Shown here in pieces: positions 7,825 to 16,608 of a stretch of DNA of 64,000 nt. Location: the NCBI RefSeq assembly GCF_900105615.1, contig NZ_LT630003.1, forward strand, positions 4,464,501 through 4,528,500, written 5' to 3'. How positions within the stretch are numbered: the first letter of the stretch is position 1; the number at the start of each line of letters is the position of its first letter. The position numbers and the translations under genes were made by a program. Source of the stretch: Lacrimispora sphenoides JCM 1415. Its GTDB lineage: Bacteria > Bacillota > Clostridia > Lachnospirales > Lachnospiraceae. The notes under the pieces are model-generated. The model had not been told where the DNA came from. It searched no databases and saw nothing but the letters and a program-made list of their open reading frames with translations.

Positions 7825-9800
7825 GCAACATCGATACCATGTCAGTCAATGCAATCCGTGTCCTATCAGCGGATGCCATCCAAAAAGCCAATTCCGGACA
7901 TCCGGGACTTCCCTTAGGCTGCGCATCAGCAGCATACGAATTATGGGCAAACCATATGAACCACAATCCAGCAGATCCGGACTGGGCCAACAGAGACCGC
8001 TTTATCTTATCCGGAGGCCATGGTTCCATGCTTTTGTATTCCCTGCTCCATTTATTTGGCTATGGGAATTTATCAAAAGAGGATGTGATGAATTTCCGCC
8101 AGCATGGCTCCAAGACTCCAGGACATCCGGAGTATGGTCATACCGTAGGCGTGGAAGCTACCACAGGTCCTTTAGGCGCAGGTATGGGTATGGCAGTTGG
8201 TATGGCCATTGCCGAGAAACATTTGTCATCCGTATTCAACAAAGAGAATTTTCCGGTTGTTGACCATTATACCTATGTACTGGGCGGAGATGGATGCATG
8301 ATGGAAGGTATTTCCTCTGAGGTATTTTCTCTGGCTGGTACCCTTGGCCTTGGAAAATTAATCGTTCTTTATGACTCCAATCAGATCTCCATTGAAGGAA
8401 GCACTGACATCGCATTTACTGAGGATGTGAAAAAGCGCATGGAAGCCTTCCATTTCCAGACCATTACCGTTGAAGATGGAAACGATTTGGAAGCCATTGG
8501 ACGAGCCATTGAAGAAGCGAAAGCAGATACCGAACACCCCTCCTTTATTACGATTAAAACCCAGATCGGTTATGGCTGTCCTGCGAAGCAGGGGAAAGCC
8601 AGTGCTCACGGAGAACCTCTGGGAGCAGACAATGTGACAGCCCTGAAGGAAAACTTAGGCTGGCCTTCCATGGAGCCATTCTATGTTCCTGAAGAAGTGT
8701 ACAGCCATTATCAGAAGATCGCAGAGGATAAGGCAGAAACAGAAGCAGCATGGAATGTAATGTTTGCTGCATACTGCCAGGAGTATCCTGATATGGAAGA
8801 ACTTTGGAATGCATACCATGACCCGGATGCAGGTGAGAAAGCCATTGAAAAATGCGAAGACTTCTGGAAACGGTCTGAAAAGGCAGATGCAACCAGGAAT
8901 TTATCCGGACAGGTTTTAAACCGTTTAAAGACCTATATGCCAAACTTAATCGGCGGTTCTGCGGATCTGGCTCCTTCCAATAAAACCAATATGTCCGATA
9001 TGGGTGATTTTTCAAAGGATAACGGCGGCGGCCGCAACCTGCATTTTGGCGTAAGAGAGCTTGGTATGACAGCTATCGGAAACGGAATGATGCTTCACGG
9101 AGGCCTTCGCACCTATATAGCAACCTTTTTCGTGTTCAGCGATTATACAAAGCCAATGGCACGCTTATCCTCGTTAATGGGCGTTCCGCTGACCTTTGTA
9201 TTTACCCATGACAGCATCGGCGTTGGAGAGGATGGACCAACCCATGAGCCGATTGAACAGCTTGCCATGTTAAGGGCAATGCCTAATTTCCATGTGTTCC
9301 GTCCCTGTGATGAGACAGAGACAGCAGCAGCCTGGTATTCTGCACTGACCTCTAAAAAAACCCCTACTGCCCTTGTTCTTACAAGGCAGAACTTAACACC
9401 TATGCCTGGAAGCAGCAAGGAAGCCTTAAAAGGAGGCTATGTGATCGATGACTGTGAAGGTACACCTGAGATCATTCTGATTGCAAGCGGTTCTGAGGTG
9501 GAGCTGGCAGTCAATGCGAAGAAGCTTCTTACCGACAAAAAGGTACGTGTAGTTTCCATGCCTTGTATGGATCTGTATGAGGAACAGACTGAGGAGTATA
9601 AGGAGTCTGTCCTTCCAAAGGCAGTTCGCAAGCGCGTGGCAGTAGAAGCATTAAGTGATTTCGGCTGGGGTAAATATGTAGGCCTTGACGGAACGTATGT
9701 GACCATGAAAGGCTTCGGTGCCAGCGGCCCCGCAAATCTTTTATTTGAACATTTCGGATTTACAGCAGAAAACGTGGCAGAGGCTGCAAGGTCCATCTAG
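7821..9800 (+). CDS. tkt: Transketolase
   Basis: 659 residues, full length for the family. Seen: the N-terminal DAIQKANSGHPGLPLGCAS, the thiamine-diphosphate motif GDGCMMEGISSE...(LIVLYDSNQIS) around residues 154-195, the Pyr-domain segment FGVREHGM-like FGVRELGMTAIGNG, and DSIGVGEDGPTHEPIEQL. It moves two-carbon units between ketoses and aldoses in the non-oxidative pentose phosphate pathway, in the cytoplasm. Start ATG 7821 follows ATAGGAGG and overlaps the previous stop. A ROK glucokinase follows 49 bases later, so both likely share a transcript feeding hexose into pentose metabolism. Confidence 0.96.
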   Translation: MSNIDTMSVNAIRVLSADAIQKANSGHPGLPLGCASAAYELWANHMNHNPADPDWANRDRFILSGGHGSMLLYSLLHLFGYGNLSKEDVMNFRQHGSKTPGHPEYGHTVGVEATTGPLGAGMGMAVGMAIAEKHLSSVFNKENFPVVDHYTYVLGGDGCMMEGISSEVFSLAGTLGLGKLIVLYDSNQISIEGSTDIAFTEDVKKRMEAFHFQTITVEDGNDLEAIGRAIEEAKADTEHPSFITIKTQIGYGCPAKQGKASAHGEPLGADNVTALKENLGWPSMEPFYVPEEVYSHYQKIAEDKAETEAAWNVMFAAYCQEYPDMEELWNAYHDPDAGEKAIEKCEDFWKRSEKADATRNLSGQVLNRLKTYMPNLIGGSADLAPSNKTNMSDMGDFSKDNGGGRNLHFGVRELGMTAIGNGMMLHGGLRTYIATFFVFSDYTKPMARLSSLMGVPLTFVFTHDSIGVGEDGPTHEPIEQLAMLRAMPNFHVFRPCDETETAAAWYSALTSKKTPTALVLTRQNLTPMPGSSKEALKGGYVIDDCEGTPEIILIASGSEVELAVNAKKLLTDKKVRVVSMPCMDLYEEQTEEYKESVLPKAVRKRVAVEALSDFGWGKYVGLDGTYVTMKGFGASGPANLLFEHFGFTAENVAEAARSI

Positions 9801-9849
9801 CTCCACTGCGGACTTACGGTACAAAAGGCAAAAAAGGAGTGTAAATAAT

Positions 9850-10794
9850 ATGGGAATGAAATGTGTCGGTGTAGATGTAGGCGGTACATCTGTAAAAATC
9901 GGAATATTTGAAATAACAGGAGAGCTCATCCATAAGTGGGAAGTCCCCACCAGACAAGAAGAAGGCGGAAAATACATCCTTAGCGACACCGCCGCTTCCA
10001 TACTGAAAACCCTGAAAGAGCTGAATATTCCTCTGGATGAGGTAAAAGGAGCAGGCATGGGAGTCCCAGGCCCAGTCATGCCCAGCGGGTATGTAGAAGT
10101 CTGTGTAAACCTGGGCTGGCGTGATATGTATCCAGAAAAAGAATTAAGTGAGATGCTTCACGGCATCCCAGTAAAAAGCGGCAATGATGCCAATGTTGCA
10201 GCACTTGGAGAGATGTGGCAGGGAGGCGGAAAAGGCTATGATGATATCGTTATGGTCACCCTGGGCACCGGAGTAGGCGGCGGCGTGATCATTGACCAGA
10301 AGATTGTTGCCGGAAAGCATGGCCTGGCCGGAGAGATCGGACATGTCCATATCCGTGACGATGAAACAGAAAGCTGTAATTGCGGAGGCATAGGCTGTGT
10401 GGAGCAGATAGCCAGCGCAACAGGCATAGCAAGAGAAGCCAGAAGAAAAATGGCTGCAAAAGATACCCCATCCGTTCTCAGGACATATGGAGACAACGTA
10501 ACGGCAAAGGATGTGCTGGATGCTGCCAAGGAAGGGGACGCACTGGCCTGTGAGGTCATGGAAGTAGTAGGCCATTACCTTGGCCTTGCCCTGGCCCAGA
10601 TTTCCATGGTAACAGACCCGGAGGTCTTTGTTATTGGGGGCGGCGTTTCAAAAGCCGGATCCTTCTTAATTGATATCCTATATAAACATTTTGACAAGTA
10701 CACACCTATTTCCAAAAATAAGAGCGGAATCGTCCTGGCTAAGCTGGGAAATGATGCAGGAATATATGGAGCAGCAAGGCTGATCCTGGATTAA
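9850..10794 (+). CDS. glcK: ROK-family glucokinase
   Basis: 314 residues, starting at ATG 9850 after AAAAAGGAG. A longer frame reaching back into the tkt end has no ribosome site. Seen: the phosphate-1 motif GVDVGGTSVKIGIF, catalytic-region GNDANVAALGE, LGTGVGGGVII, and the ROK zinc motif GHVHI...CNCGGIGCVEQ. It phosphorylates glucose with ATP to glucose-6-phosphate in the cytoplasm. No DNA-binding domain is present, so it is an enzyme rather than a ROK repressor. It is co-oriented with tkt and ends at a terminator. Confidence 0.92.
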   Translation: MGMKCVGVDVGGTSVKIGIFEITGELIHKWEVPTRQEEGGKYILSDTAASILKTLKELNIPLDEVKGAGMGVPGPVMPSGYVEVCVNLGWRDMYPEKELSEMLHGIPVKSGNDANVAALGEMWQGGGKGYDDIVMVTLGTGVGGGVIIDQKIVAGKHGLAGEIGHVHIRDDETESCNCGGIGCVEQIASATGIAREARRKMAAKDTPSVLRTYGDNVTAKDVLDAAKEGDALACEVMEVVGHYLGLALAQISMVTDPEVFVIGGGVSKAGSFLIDILYKHFDKYTPISKNKSGIVLAKLGNDAGIYGAARLILD

Positions 10795-10800
10795 GAATGA

Positions 10801-10834
10801 AGAGGCGGATTCGGAAGAATCCGCCTCTTTTTTA
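10801..10834 (+). terminator. Terminator after glucokinase
   Basis: AGAGGCGGATT (10801-10811) pairs with AATCCGCCTCT (10818-10828), followed by TTTTT. It is a strong stem between convergent genes. Confidence 0.9.
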
Positions 10835-10851
10835 ATATACTAATACAAACA

Positions 10852-12039
10852 TTACTGGCAAAGCGCCTTAGCAACTTCTGCCGCCTTATTAAAATCCTCT
10901 TCTTCCGGATTCCAAAGGCACTTGGCTTCCGTTTCCACTACCGAGAAGCCGGCATCAGTCAGCCGTTCCCGAAGGACCTTTGTTCCCTCTCCGCTCCAGC
11001 CATAGCAACCAAATACTGCCGCCTTTTTGCCCTTATACTTCAGTTCCTTCAGGAAATCAAGCCATCCTCCCACAGAAGAAAGGATGCTGCCTCCTACGGT
11101 TGGGGAACCAAGGGCAATTGCTTTTGATTTAAACACCTCTGTCATAATATCATTTTTATTTACCTTGGAAATATTATAAATCTTCACCCTGGTATCCGGC
11201 GAAATCCGTGCAATTTCGGCACTGATCTTGTGGGCCAGCTGTTTTGTTCCATCCCACATCGTATCATAAACAATGGTGATTTGATCCTCCTGATAATTCT
11301 GTGACCATTCATAATATTTTTCCACGATCTGCAAAGGATTCTCCCTCCAGATGGAACCGTGGCTGGTGGCAATCATATCGATGGGCAGGTTAAGCCCTTG
11401 AATTTCCTCAATTTTCTTTTTCACAAGAGGAGAAAACGGAGTTAAAATATTGGCATAATATTTGACAGCCTCCTCCCAAAGCCTGCACTGGTCAGCCTTA
11501 TCATTAAATAATTCCTCCACAGCAAAATGCTGTCCAAACGCGTCATTGGAAAAGAGGATATGATCCCCTGTCAGGTAAGTAGCCATGCTGTCAGGCCAGT
11601 GGAGCATTTTCATTTCCACAAAGACCAGCTTCTTCCCATTTCCGATATCAATGGAATCCCCTGTCTTAACCACCTGATAATTCCATTCCGGATGGTGATA
11701 CTGGCCGGTAAGAGATTTCACCCCGTTTGCGGTACAATAAATAGGTGTGCCCGGTATTTTCTCCATCAATGCAGGAAGGGAACCGCTGTGATCCACTTCC
11801 CCGTGGTTGGCAACAATAAAATCAATTTCCTTTAAATCAATCTCTTTTTCCAGATTATCTATAAATTCCGTAGAATGCGGCTTCCATACCGTGTCGATGA
11901 GTACTGTCTTTTCTTCCCTGATTAAATAGGCGTTCTGGCTTGAGCCATGATTAATGGAGTAATCCGCTCCGTGAAAGGATTCCAGCTCCCAATCCATGAT
12001 TCCTACCCAATAAACATTATTTTTCACAAGTTTTTTCAT
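10852..12039 (-). CDS. fprA: Flavodiiron protein (FprA-type NO/O2 reductase)
   Basis: 395 residues. The N-terminal metallo-beta-lactamase-like domain carries diiron ligands HGEVDH (about residues 79-84), with further ligands near LHWPDSM, FSNDAFGQH and TSHGSIWR. The C-terminal flavodoxin domain shows ITIVYDTMWDGT, ALGSPTVGGS and FGCYGWSGEG for FMN. It reduces O2 to water and/or NO to N2O in anaerobes. AGGAGG lies 9 bases before ATG 12039, while the TTG at 12045 overlaps the previous gene's stop and is unlikely. It lies 2 nt after the ric gene, forming a two-gene nitrosative/oxidative defence operon. Confidence 0.93.
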   Translation of the reverse strand: MKKLVKNNVYWVGIMDWELESFHGADYSINHGSSQNAYLIREEKTVLIDTVWKPHSTEFIDNLEKEIDLKEIDFIVANHGEVDHSGSLPALMEKIPGTPIYCTANGVKSLTGQYHHPEWNYQVVKTGDSIDIGNGKKLVFVEMKMLHWPDSMATYLTGDHILFSNDAFGQHFAVEELFNDKADQCRLWEEAVKYYANILTPFSPLVKKKIEEIQGLNLPIDMIATSHGSIWRENPLQIVEKYYEWSQNYQEDQITIVYDTMWDGTKQLAHKISAEIARISPDTRVKIYNISKVNKNDIMTEVFKSKAIALGSPTVGGSILSSVGGWLDFLKELKYKGKKAAVFGCYGWSGEGTKVLRERLTDAGFSVVETEAKCLWNPEEEDFNKAAEVAKALCQ

Positions 12040-12041
12040 GA

Positions 12042-12740
12042 TCAATTTCCTCCTTCATATTTTGGAAACAGCAGTGAGTTTTCAGTAAATATATGAATAT
12101 ACACATCATTAATCAGTTCCTGAAGCTTTTGAAATGCCAGGCGGTAAGAGGCACAGCCATCTTCCGGCGCAGTAAAATCATTGGTGCAGGCTGTGATTTC
12201 TTTTACCAGATTTCCGGCTGCTTCATGTTCAACCTCTAAATCCTTCACATATCCGGAGCGCATGTCACCTGCAAAGCTTTTTTTCATATAAGGGAAAATA
12301 AGCTTTTCTTCCTTTGCAAAATGCTCCTGGAGTTCCTTTCTCAAGTCTGAAAAAAGCCCGTGTAAGGGAACAAGCTGTGCTTGATGGTGTTCGTAATGAG
12401 CCAGCAAGACCTTATTGATCAGCTCATCAATTTCTGCCAGCAGGATTCTTTCTTTCGAATGATGAGTGTTAATAATATAATCAATCAGGTCTGGAACTTC
12501 CATTTCCATCAGCCGTTCCACGGCCAGCACTTGTCCCTTGTTTGATCGTTTAGGTTGATTCACAATTTTTTTATTCAGCAGTTCGATAAAGCTCTTTGAT
12601 TCGATTCCCAGCTTCTGTATGGCCTCTTCCAAGGCATCCTTTCCGCCGCAGCAATAATCAATATGAAAGTCATTAAAGATCTCAACTGCTTCCGGATAGG
12701 CCTTAACAACATCGGTCACTTTCATTTTACCTGTAATCAT
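12042..12740 (-). CDS. ric: Iron-sulfur cluster repair di-iron protein (RIC/ScdA/YtfE)
   Basis: 232 residues. The N-terminal ScdA_N domain has the signature DYCCGG (about residues 29-34). A hemerythrin-like four-helix domain follows, with conserved His/Glu pairs in NTHHSKE, LAHYEHH, EHFAKEEKLIFP, EVEHEAAG and HIFTENSLLFP. RIC proteins repair Fe-S clusters damaged by NO or oxidants. AGGAGGAGAAT precedes ATG 12740. The pairing with fprA and an FNR-type site in the promoter (12803-12843) indicate one stress operon. Confidence 0.93.
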   Translation of the reverse strand: MITGKMKVTDVVKAYPEAVEIFNDFHIDYCCGGKDALEEAIQKLGIESKSFIELLNKKIVNQPKRSNKGQVLAVERLMEMEVPDLIDYIINTHHSKERILLAEIDELINKVLLAHYEHHQAQLVPLHGLFSDLRKELQEHFAKEEKLIFPYMKKSFAGDMRSGYVKDLEVEHEAAGNLVKEITACTNDFTAPEDGCASYRLAFQKLQELINDVYIHIFTENSLLFPKYEGGN

Positions 12741-12802
12741 ATTCTCCTCCTCTTTTCTGAATTCTATGGTATTCAGAAACGTTTGTTTTTGTTTGTAAGG
12801 CC

Positions 12803-12843
12803 AGTATATCTGGAAAAGAGAATAAAAAATGTGATTTAAATCA
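12803..12843 (-). promoter_or_regulatory. FNR-type site at -41.5 of the ric-fprA promoter
   Basis: On the minus strand a TATACT -10 box occupies 12808-12803. Upstream lies the perfect palindrome TGATTTAAATCA (12832-12843), which is TGAT-N4-ATCA, the FNR/CRP-family half-site layout. Its centre (12837.5) is about 41.5 bases upstream of the predicted start near 12796, the classic class II activator position. No good -35 box is present, fitting activator dependence. Confidence 0.78.
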
Positions 12844-12865
12844 TTATTTTAAAACTATTTATTTT

Positions 12866-13555
12866 TTATGTTTCATTATCAAAAATGTCTCTTAAAATAT
12901 CTTTATTTCTGACGTGGATCTTACGATTCCCTTCTAGCTCAATAGCACCTTCTTTGCGAAGTTCTCCAAGCTTTCTGCTTATGGTTTCTCTTCTGACATT
13001 AATATAAGCGGATATATCGTCTCTGGTCAATTCAATGGTTTCTCCCTTGATCCGGCTGCTTCTGAATAAAAGAAAGCCAGCGATACGGGCCTTGGCATCG
13101 TTGACGGACAATAGCTGCACCAGCTCATTTGCCGCTGACAGCTTTTGTCCTACCACGTTTAATAGTTTGACTCCGATTTCAGGTTTTTTTAATATCAATT
13201 CCTGGATATCCGTCAAGGAGATAAGACATACTCCGCATTCTCCCAGGGCAATGGCATTTGCTTCAAAGGCTTTTCCGCCGAATATGTTCTGCTCTCCATA
13301 GATATCGCCTTCTGCCAGTATATCAAAAACGTATTCTTTTCCTTCCAGGGAATAGCGGCTGACCTTAACCTTTCCGTAACGGATGACCAGTATTTTATCT
13401 GCAGGATCATACTCATGAAAAACCGTTTCCCCTCTTTTGTAATCCAGATGCCGGGCCCTTGATACCAGTTCCTTCTGCTCCTCAATAGAAAGGGACTCAA
13501 AAAGAGGGATTTTTGAAGTGCACAATTTATTACAGCAACTACATTTAAGTTCCAT
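12866..13555 (-). CDS. CRP/FNR-family regulator with N-terminal cysteine cluster
   Basis: 229 residues. An N-terminal cluster C5-x-C7-C8-x3-C12 and an internal C110 mirror the three N-terminal plus one internal Cys ligands of [4Fe-4S] FNR. The cyclic-nucleotide-like beta roll spans about 25-125 (GETVFHEYDPADKILVIRYGKV, GDIYGEQNIFGG). The helix-turn-helix at about 180-205 carries ETISR in RRETISRKLGEL, the same recognition residues as E. coli FNR. It is therefore predicted to bind TGAT-N4-ATCA and sense O2 or NO. It is encoded directly upstream of ric-fprA, whose promoter holds such a site. AAAGGAG precedes ATG 13555. Confidence 0.88.
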   Translation of the reverse strand: MELKCSCCNKLCTSKIPLFESLSIEEQKELVSRARHLDYKRGETVFHEYDPADKILVIRYGKVKVSRYSLEGKEYVFDILAEGDIYGEQNIFGGKAFEANAIALGECGVCLISLTDIQELILKKPEIGVKLLNVVGQKLSAANELVQLLSVNDAKARIAGFLLFRSSRIKGETIELTRDDISAYINVRRETISRKLGELRKEGAIELEGNRKIHVRNKDILRDIFDNET

Positions 13556-13644
13556 GCCATTCTCCTTTCGGGTATTTAACTATTATATGGATAATTATAT
13601 TATAATAAACAAAGAGAGTATGGCAAGAGGGATGGCGCTTTTAT

Positions 13645-14742
13645 CTATGAAATATGGTACCGGATGGTCCTGAAAAACGGCTGCTCCGGGGTGGTGAGCC
13701 GGTAATTGCCGGGCAGCAGATGCATCACATCAGGGATATCCTGTGCTTCCAGAGCAATGGCACAAGAGGCGGAGGAGGGCACACCGCCGCACAAAGCCAT
13801 TCCAGTAGGCAAAAATCCCCCTGAATACAAAATCAGGGCGGGTGCATCCGTCATTACTTTCAGGGTTCGTCCGGTCCTCCTATCCCGCAGGATGCCGGCC
13901 TTATGAATCTCTGCAGGCCGTTTTGCAGACCGAAGCGGACGGAACGACTGATTTCTGTTAAGGATGTAGGCGTTATTGTATCCCTTTCCAATGGAAAGCT
14001 GCTCCTTGCAGACAGGGCTTTTTACAGAACGGATTAGGGATAGAAGCTGCCTGGGAGAACGGAAGTCAAAAACGGAATCTGCGGCAGGAATGATATCGGC
14101 CGGCAGATGGTCCTTATTATTTATGCACACGTTATTTGCAAATATCTGAACCTCCTGTTCCAGACCGGAGACAGAAAAATCACCGGATAGATTCCAGTAG
14201 GTGTGGTTGGACATGTTGATATAGGTAGGAGCGTCCGTCACCGCGGTGTATTCTATGGTAAGCCAGTTGGTGTCTTCCAGGGTATATTTTACTTGATAGA
14301 TCCTGTTGCCCGGATACCCATCCAGGCCGTCTGGCTGGATTGCAGACAGCAGGATAGAGGCCGATTCCAGACCGGAAGCCACAGAGGTTACCTGCCAGAG
14401 TTGGACTGATAAGTTATTTATCCCTCCGTGGAGTTGGTTCTTCCCGTCATTTTTTGAAAGCCGGCATATTTGCGGTCCTACAGGAAGTAAGGCTTCCCCG
14501 ATTCTTCCGGCATTTGGCCCAAGGGTGGCTCCTGCATAGCAGATACAGTTTTCATATGGTTCCATATTCTCAAAGCCCAGGGTGATTGGCTGTTCCCTGC
14601 CGCTTTCATCTCTTATGGCAATCTGTAGAATGGCCGCTCCAAGCGCCGTTATGGAAACCGTCATGCCCAGGCTGGTGCTCATATCATAAACCGTATAAGC
14701 GGTTCCCGCCTGATTCCATAATTCTCTGGTTTTGATTTTCAT
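13645..14742 (-). CDS. galM: Aldose 1-epimerase (mutarotase)
   Basis: 365 residues from ATG 14742 (MKIKTREL). This start lies 8 bases after GGAGG, whereas the frame continues upstream without a ribosome site. Galactose-mutarotase fold motifs are GPNAGRIGEA, QLHGGINNLS (acid His region), NHTYWNLSG (catalytic His region) and the C-terminal IALEAQDIPD with the catalytic Glu. It interconverts alpha and beta anomers of hexoses or arabinose. It is divergent from an AraFGH-like transporter and shares its intergenic region with two copies of the AraC-type operator, so it likely prepares the imported sugar. Confidence 0.9.
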   Translation of the reverse strand: MKIKTRELWNQAGTAYTVYDMSTSLGMTVSITALGAAILQIAIRDESGREQPITLGFENMEPYENCICYAGATLGPNAGRIGEALLPVGPQICRLSKNDGKNQLHGGINNLSVQLWQVTSVASGLESASILLSAIQPDGLDGYPGNRIYQVKYTLEDTNWLTIEYTAVTDAPTYINMSNHTYWNLSGDFSVSGLEQEVQIFANNVCINNKDHLPADIIPAADSVFDFRSPRQLLSLIRSVKSPVCKEQLSIGKGYNNAYILNRNQSFRPLRSAKRPAEIHKAGILRDRRTGRTLKVMTDAPALILYSGGFLPTGMALCGGVPSSASCAIALEAQDIPDVMHLLPGNYRLTTPEQPFFRTIRYHIS

Positions 14743-14808
14743 ACACATGTCCTCCATTAAAACCAGTATAAGGATTTGTCCATGAAAGGGAAAGGGCAAA
14801 AAAATAGA

Positions 14809-14836
14809 AGAGCAATTTTTCAAAATGACAGAGCAA
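14809..14836 (+). promoter_or_regulatory. AraC-type direct-repeat operator A
   Basis: Two AGAGCAA half-sites (14809-14815 and 14830-14836) stand exactly 21 bp apart, start to start. It lies in the galM/transporter intergenic region, upstream of a TATACT box for galM on the minus strand (14770-14765). The rest of this 360-base gap (14743-15102) holds operator B and the transporter promoter. I see no gene in it. Confidence 0.7.
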
Positions 14837-14991
14837 GAGAAAGCAATGGGATCCAGATAATTAACGGTCCGGAGGAACAGGTGCGAAAAGAGAGCCAAGG
14901 TGCAATTTGTGGTAAAAAAGAGGATTGATGGCAAAATTTTGAACGGAAGCAGGCCGTTTCATCATATAGGAAGGAGGGACCGTGATAAATG

Positions 14992-15056
14992 AGAGCAAAT
15001 TTTCGCAATGATAGAGCAAACCTACATAATGATGAATTTTGTTTCAATGATATAAT
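14992..15056 (+). promoter_or_regulatory. AraC-type operator B and transporter promoter
   Basis: AGAGCAA repeats at 14992-14998 and 15013-15019 are again 21 bp apart, with near-identical spacer bases to site A. A perfect TATAAT -10 box sits at 15051-15056, and the base run at the -35 position (AATGAT) is poor, as expected for an activated promoter. The proximal half-site ends about 9 bases before the -35 position. Confidence 0.75.
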
Positions 15057-15102
15057 GAACTTATTAAAACAGAAAGCTGGAATAAAAAAGAGGAGGTAAG
15101 AC

Positions 15103-16608
15103 ATGGGGAGCGTATTGGAATTCCAGAATATATCCAAATATTTTCCCGGAGTAAAGGCGTTGGACCAGGTATCCTTTCAGGCACATTCCGGGGAGGTTCT
15201 GGCATTTTTAGGGGAAAACGGGGCCGGCAAGTCCACCCTGTTAAAGGTGCTCAATGGGGATTACCAGCCTACCGGGGGAAAATATCTCCTTGATGGATTT
15301 GAGAAGCATTTTCAATCTCCTCATGAGGCCATTGAGGAAGGGATTTCCGTCATATATCAGGAGCGGCAGATTCTATTGGAATTATCCGTGGCGGAGAATA
15401 TTTATCTGGGAAGAATGCCTGCAAACAGGCTGGGATTCATCGATATCCGTAAGGCAAATGAGATGACTGCAAAAATCATAGAGGATTTTGGCCTTCCCAT
15501 TAGTCCAACCACTAAGGTAAAGGATTTAAGTATCGCCTATCAGCAGATGGTGGAGATTATGAAGGCCTATTCCAGAGAAAATCTAAAGGTGATCTGCTTT
15601 GACGAGCCTACGGCCTCCCTGTCGGATTCGGAGATCGAATCTTTATTTAGGATCATTGGGAAGTTAAAGGAAGAGGGAAAGATCATCATCTATGTATCCC
15701 ACCGCATGGACGAGCTTCGGAGGATTACGGATAAGGTGGCAATTTTTAAAGACGGGCGCTACGTGGCCACGGTGGAGACAGGAGCGGTGCCGGAAGCGGA
15801 ACTGATCCGAATGATGGTGGGCCGCGACCTGGGGGATATTTACAGAAGCTTAGACAAGAACAAAGTGATTGGAGATGTACTTCTGGAGGTGAAAAACTTA
15901 TCCTCGGACTATGTAAAAGAAAATTCCTTTGTACTGCGAAAAGGAGAGGTGTTAGGCTTTTCCGGTCTTGTAGGGGCGGGAAGGACGGAACTTATGAGGG
16001 CCATCATTGGAGCTGACGAGGTAAAAGGCGGTGAGATCTATCTGGAAGGAAAGAACATACGCAACCGCTCTCCTCATGAAGCCATGGAGCATGGGATTGT
16101 TCTGGTGCCGGAGGACCGGAAGCTTCAGGGGATTCTTTCAAATTTAAGCGTCAGTGATAATATGAACATTGCCATGCTGGATACCAACTCCAACAGGCTG
16201 GGGTTTGTAAACGGAGAGAAGGAAGAGGAGCTGGCACAAAAGGGAATCCAGGATTTTAAGATCAAGACTCCGTCTCCTGACAAAAAGATCGTGGAGCTTT
16301 CCGGCGGAAACCAGCAGAAATGTATTGTGGCCCGCTGGATCAGCACGAATCCGAAGGTGCTCATCCTGGATGAGCCGACCAAGGGGATTGACGTAGGCGC
16401 CAAATCAGAATTTTATCATATGATCTGTAAATTTGCCAAGGAAGGACTGGGGATCATTCTGATATCCTCTGAGCTTCCTGAGGTCATCGGTCTGTCGGAC
16501 CGGATCATTGTTATGAAATCACTGAGAATCACAGGAGAAATAGCGGCGGAGGAAGCGACCGAAAGCAAGCTTCTGAGCCTGGGTATGATTGGGGAGGTAC
16601 AGGATTAA
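15103..16608 (+). CDS. Sugar ABC transporter, duplicated ATPase (AraG/MglA/RbsA type)
   Basis: 501 residues with two nucleotide-binding domains in tandem. Domain 1 has Walker A GENGAGKST, signature LSIAYQQMVEI and Walker B VICFDEPTASLSD. Domain 2 has a degenerate Walker A (GLVGAGRTE), signature LSGGNQQKC and LILDEPTKGID. This arrangement defines CUT2-class importers for monosaccharides such as arabinose, galactose, ribose or xylose. It forms an importer with the permease (1-base overlap) and the lipoprotein downstream. AAGAGGAGGTAAG precedes ATG 15103. Confidence 0.93.
   Translation: MGSVLEFQNISKYFPGVKALDQVSFQAHSGEVLAFLGENGAGKSTLLKVLNGDYQPTGGKYLLDGFEKHFQSPHEAIEEGISVIYQERQILLELSVAENIYLGRMPANRLGFIDIRKANEMTAKIIEDFGLPISPTTKVKDLSIAYQQMVEIMKAYSRENLKVICFDEPTASLSDSEIESLFRIIGKLKEEGKIIIYVSHRMDELRRITDKVAIFKDGRYVATVETGAVPEAELIRMMVGRDLGDIYRSLDKNKVIGDVLLEVKNLSSDYVKENSFVLRKGEVLGFSGLVGAGRTELMRAIIGADEVKGGEIYLEGKNIRNRSPHEAMEHGIVLVPEDRKLQGILSNLSVSDNMNIAMLDTNSNRLGFVNGEKEEELAQKGIQDFKIKTPSPDKKIVELSGGNQQKCIVARWISTNPKVLILDEPTKGIDVGAKSEFYHMICKFAKEGLGIILISSELPEVIGLSDRIIVMKSLRITGEIAAEEATESKLLSLGMIGEVQD

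Noticed and set aside
14743..14934. N-terminal extension of the mutarotase frame
   Set aside because: It lies upstream of the only ribosome site, runs through the operator region and does not resemble the family.
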